From Thermoplasmata archaeon (GTDB taxonomy: Archaea; Thermoplasmatota; Thermoplasmata; Lutacidiplasmatales; UBA184): 7,696 bases of DNA. Below are positions 5,814-7,696 of the stretch, piece by piece; the first letter of the stretch is position 1, and each line of letters opens with the position of its first letter. The notes below the pieces were generated by a model. It had not been told where the DNA came from and did not search any database. It saw only the letters and a program-made list of their open reading frames with translations. The translations under genes were made by a program, and so were the position numbers. Location of the stretch: assembly GCA_030039525.1 (NCBI GenBank), contig JASHVI010000159.1, positions 1 through 7,696 on the forward strand, given 5' to 3'.

Positions 5814-5823
5814 AGGAGAAGGA
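5814..5823 (+). promoter_or_regulatory. Shine-Dalgarno site of the secreted-protein gene
   Basis: AGGAGAAGGA is a purine run placed 7-12 bases before the ATG at 5831. It fixes that ATG as the start and marks this as a leadered mRNA, unlike several neighbours. Confidence 0.6.
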
Positions 5824-5830
5824 ATCGGGA

Positions 5831-6751
5831 ATGGACAGACCCAAGGGAATTCGTCGGAGTGGATGGACGCGGATCGCGGGGCTCGGCGGGACCTCGGCGG
5901 TCGCCGCGGTCGCGCTGATCATGGTGCTCTCGCCGGTCTCGCAGGCCGCGAGCGCCCGGGCCTCCGCGATCTCGCTCTCCGCCGTGGTGAGCGCGGACAC
6001 GACCCAGGGAGCGTGTGGGAAAGCGAGGCTCGCCCTGGCCCCGAGCTGGGACAAGAAGACCGGGCACTTCCTCGGCTCGGTCAGTTCGAGCTCGCCGAAG
6101 TGCAAGGCGCAGGCCTCCCCGAACGAGGCCATCTCAGAGGAGTACGTGCAGCTCGAGACGGAGTCGATCAACTTCGCGTCGGCCCTGTCGCACAGCACCT
6201 CCGCCCCGACGCTCTACGTGAACTGGTCGGCCAAGGTCAACGAGTCCTGGTTCATGACCCCGTACTCCTCGTGCGCGCTCCAGTACAACGCCTCGTACTC
6301 GCTGTGCACGTCGTACACGGAGGACACGATCTACTCCTACGCGATGGTCGATGACCTGACGAACTCCAGCTGGGGGCAGTACGGCTACGGCTACTCGTTC
6401 TCCAACTTCGTGGACATCTACACTAGCTCGTTCGCGTACTCGCAGAACTACAGCCAGTACTACTGCTACGCCGGGAGCTGCACGCTCTACGGCGGCAACT
6501 ACAGCTACGGGACCTCCGGCCCCGGCTCGTTCGTGGGCTCGCTCTCGTTCTCGAACCAGCTGAACATGACCGGCACCAGCGCCATCGGTCCCACCGACCA
6601 CTACGAGGTCAGCCTCTTCCTCATGATCGACACGATCGCGGAGGCCTACACGGAGGACGCGACGGGCAAGGGGCACCCCTCGGCGAGCGCCTCGATCAAC
6701 GTCGGCACGCACGGGAACGGGGTCGACCTGTCGAGCATCGTCCTGACGTAG
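5831..6751 (+). CDS. Secreted Tyr/Ser/Asn-rich protein of unknown family
   Basis: I do not recognise this 306-residue protein. It begins with a basic N-terminus (RPKGIRRSGWTR), a hydrophobic stretch at about 18-33 and a likely signal-peptidase site after SQA at residue 39, so it should be exported. No later membrane helix or sorting signal is obvious, so it may be released or held on the surface by other proteins. The mature part has seven N-glycosylation sequons (Asn131, 137, 153, 178, 206, 223, 245) and six cysteines (62, 91, 148, 159, 212, 217), an even number that would allow three disulfides. The middle (about 140-230) is dense in Tyr, Ser, Asn and Gly with many aromatic doublets, typical of extracellular beta-sheet or adhesive proteins. 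The codons are G/C-ending like the neighbours, with no sign of recent transfer. It is transcribed away from the DUF1684 gene from a shared intergenic region and converges on AlaX. Confidence 0.85.
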   Translation: MDRPKGIRRSGWTRIAGLGGTSAVAAVALIMVLSPVSQAASARASAISLSAVVSADTTQGACGKARLALAPSWDKKTGHFLGSVSSSSPKCKAQASPNEAISEEYVQLETESINFASALSHSTSAPTLYVNWSAKVNESWFMTPYSSCALQYNASYSLCTSYTEDTIYSYAMVDDLTNSSWGQYGYGYSFSNFVDIYTSSFAYSQNYSQYYCYAGSCTLYGGNYSYGTSGPGSFVGSLSFSNQLNMTGTSAIGPTDHYEVSLFLMIDTIAEAYTEDATGKGHPSASASINVGTHGNGVDLSSIVLT

Positions 6752-6757
6752 TCCGCG

Positions 6758-6794
6758 GGGCCGTCGGCCCGCCAACCCTTTCCGGACTTTCTTT
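6758..6794 (+). terminator. Possible terminator after the secreted-protein gene
   Basis: A short stem GGGCC/GGCCC around GTC (6758-6770) is followed by T-rich TTTCCGGACTTTCTTT, rare in this GC-rich window. Archaeal termination mainly uses T tracts, so the T-rich part is the more meaningful signal. The match is weak and no experimental support can be claimed. Confidence 0.4.
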
Positions 6795-6870
6795 CGGCGT
6801 ACGGAGGCTTCGCGATCGGCCCCCCTCGCACCGCCGGGCGTGTCCGGCCCGTCGGGGGCGGAGGGCCCCG

Positions 6871-7587
6871 TCAGCCCTGCAGTCGCAGGTAGAGCCGCTT
6901 GTTCCTGGCCCCCTTGTTCTCCACCTTGTCGAGGACGAGGCGTCCCACCTCGGCGGTGGAGCGGACGTGGGTCCCGCCGTCCGCCTGGACATCGAACCCG
7001 ACGATGTCGATGAGCCGGGCCTCCCCGTCGGCCCCGATCTTCCCCTCGACGACCCGGACCAGCTCGGGCCGTTGGGCGAACTCCTCGAGCGAGATGAATC
7101 GGACCTCCACGGGCAGCCGGCGGGCCGCGACCTCGTTGGTGGCCTCGATCAGCTCCTCGGCCCGCTCCTTCGAGAAATCGGGGATCGAGAAGTCCATGCG
7201 CGCCCGGTCCTCCCCGATCTGGTTCCCGGTGATCCCCGATCCGATCCGCTGGTGGACGACGCCGCTCAGCAGGTGCAGGGCGGTATGGTAGCGCATGAAC
7301 CGGTAGCGCCGGTCCCAGTCGATCTCCATCGAGACCGGAGCGCCCAGCTCGGGCGGGCCGATGGCCTCGCCTTCGAGTCGGTGGACGACCTGCCCGTCGA
7401 CGAGCTCGGACGTCGTCACGCGCAGCGTGCCGCCCGCGTGACGCAGCCGGCCGGAGTCCCCGGGCTGTCCCCCTCCCGACGGATGGAAGATGGTGTCGTC
7501 GAAGACGAGTCCGGAGTCGCCTCGGGAGGTGACCGTGGTCTCGAGCCGGGTCCGGTAGGCGTCCGTGAGGTAGCTGGCGCGCGACAC
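6871..7587 (-). CDS. alaX: AlaX-type alanyl-tRNA editing hydrolase
   Basis: A stand-alone 238-residue relative of the alanyl-tRNA synthetase editing domain, expected to act in the cytoplasm by deacylating tRNA-Ala mischarged with serine (and probably glycine). Both family halves are present: the glycine-rich FHPSGGGQPGDSG motif at 34-46, which marks the medium-length AlaX-M type, and the zinc-site HTALH at 101-105. The second metal motif reads DGGTH at 203-207, with Asp where AlaRS and many AlaX proteins have Cys. His207 is retained. The GTG at 7587 starts the first beta strand at the family's usual place and gives a normal length. No convincing TATA box or Shine-Dalgarno site precedes it. 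A 72-base gap separates it from the upstream gene fragment on the same strand, so co-transcription is possible. The 119-base gap to the secreted-protein gene on the other side holds only the weak terminator noted there. Confidence 0.95.
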   Translation of the reverse strand: MSRASYLTDAYRTRLETTVTSRGDSGLVFDDTIFHPSGGGQPGDSGRLRHAGGTLRVTTSELVDGQVVHRLEGEAIGPPELGAPVSMEIDWDRRYRFMRYHTALHLLSGVVHQRIGSGITGNQIGEDRARMDFSIPDFSKERAEELIEATNEVAARRLPVEVRFISLEEFAQRPELVRVVEGKIGADGEARLIDIVGFDVQADGGTHVRSTAEVGRLVLDKVENKGARNKRLYLRLQG

Positions 7588-7659
7588 CGGGGGCCGGAAC
7601 CCGCCCGCCCTGATGAGCGCCGCGCCCGGCCCGGGCGGGGGGCCGGCGGCCGGAGCGTC

Positions 7660-7696
7660 CTACAGATAGCCGAACTGCCGCTTCGCGAACTCGGAC
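7660..7696 (-). CDS. C-terminal end of an unidentified gene (partial)
   Basis: The minus strand reads SEFAKRQFGYL followed by TAG, entering from beyond the window edge. The G/C-ending codons and a plausible helical C-terminus suggest a real gene end. Eleven residues are too few to name a family. It lies 72 bases upstream of alaX in the same direction. Confidence 0.45.
   Translation of the reverse strand, partial: SEFAKRQFGYL

Noticed and set aside
5662..6198. N-terminal extension of the DUF1684 frame
   Set aside because: It runs antisense through the secreted-protein gene and its promoter. The TATA box at 5683-5690 would lie inside it.
1..7696. CRISPR array, tRNA genes, insertion sequences, toxin-antitoxin or defence genes
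   Set aside because: No spaced direct repeats, cloverleaf sequences, transposase or integrase motifs, or defence-family motifs were seen in the gaps or frames.

Overview
This is a GC-rich window (about 70% by eye) with eight complete protein genes and one gene fragment, and it looks archaeal. The evidence is promoter architecture and gene content. Several genes have an AT-rich TATA-like element centred about 25-28 bases before the start codon with no room for a ribosome binding site, which is the layout of leaderless archaeal transcripts. The gene set includes a stand-alone AlaX editing protein, a membrane-anchored kelch/PKD protein and a secreted protein rich in N-glycosylation sequons. Together these suggest an uncultured high-GC Thermoplasmatota-type archaeon. 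The lineage is an inference; no rRNA or marker gene is present to test it.

Layout: on the minus strand, an OsmC-type peroxidase (19-456) lies just after a large kelch/PKD surface protein (480-2408). A 115-bp divergent promoter region separates these from a tryptophanase gene on the plus strand (2524-3951). A 52-residue DUF1059-like protein follows (4051-4209). Converging on it from the minus strand is a probable two-gene unit: DUF1684 protein (4966-5661), then a small MscS-type channel (4283-4930). A second divergent region (5662-5830) serves the DUF1684 gene and, on the plus strand, a secreted protein of unknown family (5831-6751). AlaX (6871-7587, minus) converges on that gene and follows the last codons of a gene that runs off the window (7660-7696).

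Functionally this is mostly a set of independent housekeeping and surface genes: tryptophan breakdown to indole, pyruvate and ammonia; peroxide detoxification; osmotic release; tRNA proofreading; and two surface proteins. No integrase, transposase, CRISPR array, tRNA or recognisable defence system is visible. The points most worth following up are the tryptophanase, which keeps tryptophanase specificity residues in a tyrosine-phenol-lyase-like sequence; two leader regions that combine a TATA element, a perfect hairpin and a Shine-Dalgarno-like site while neighbouring genes look leaderless; an MscS protein without the usual C-terminal cage domain; and the unclassified secreted protein.
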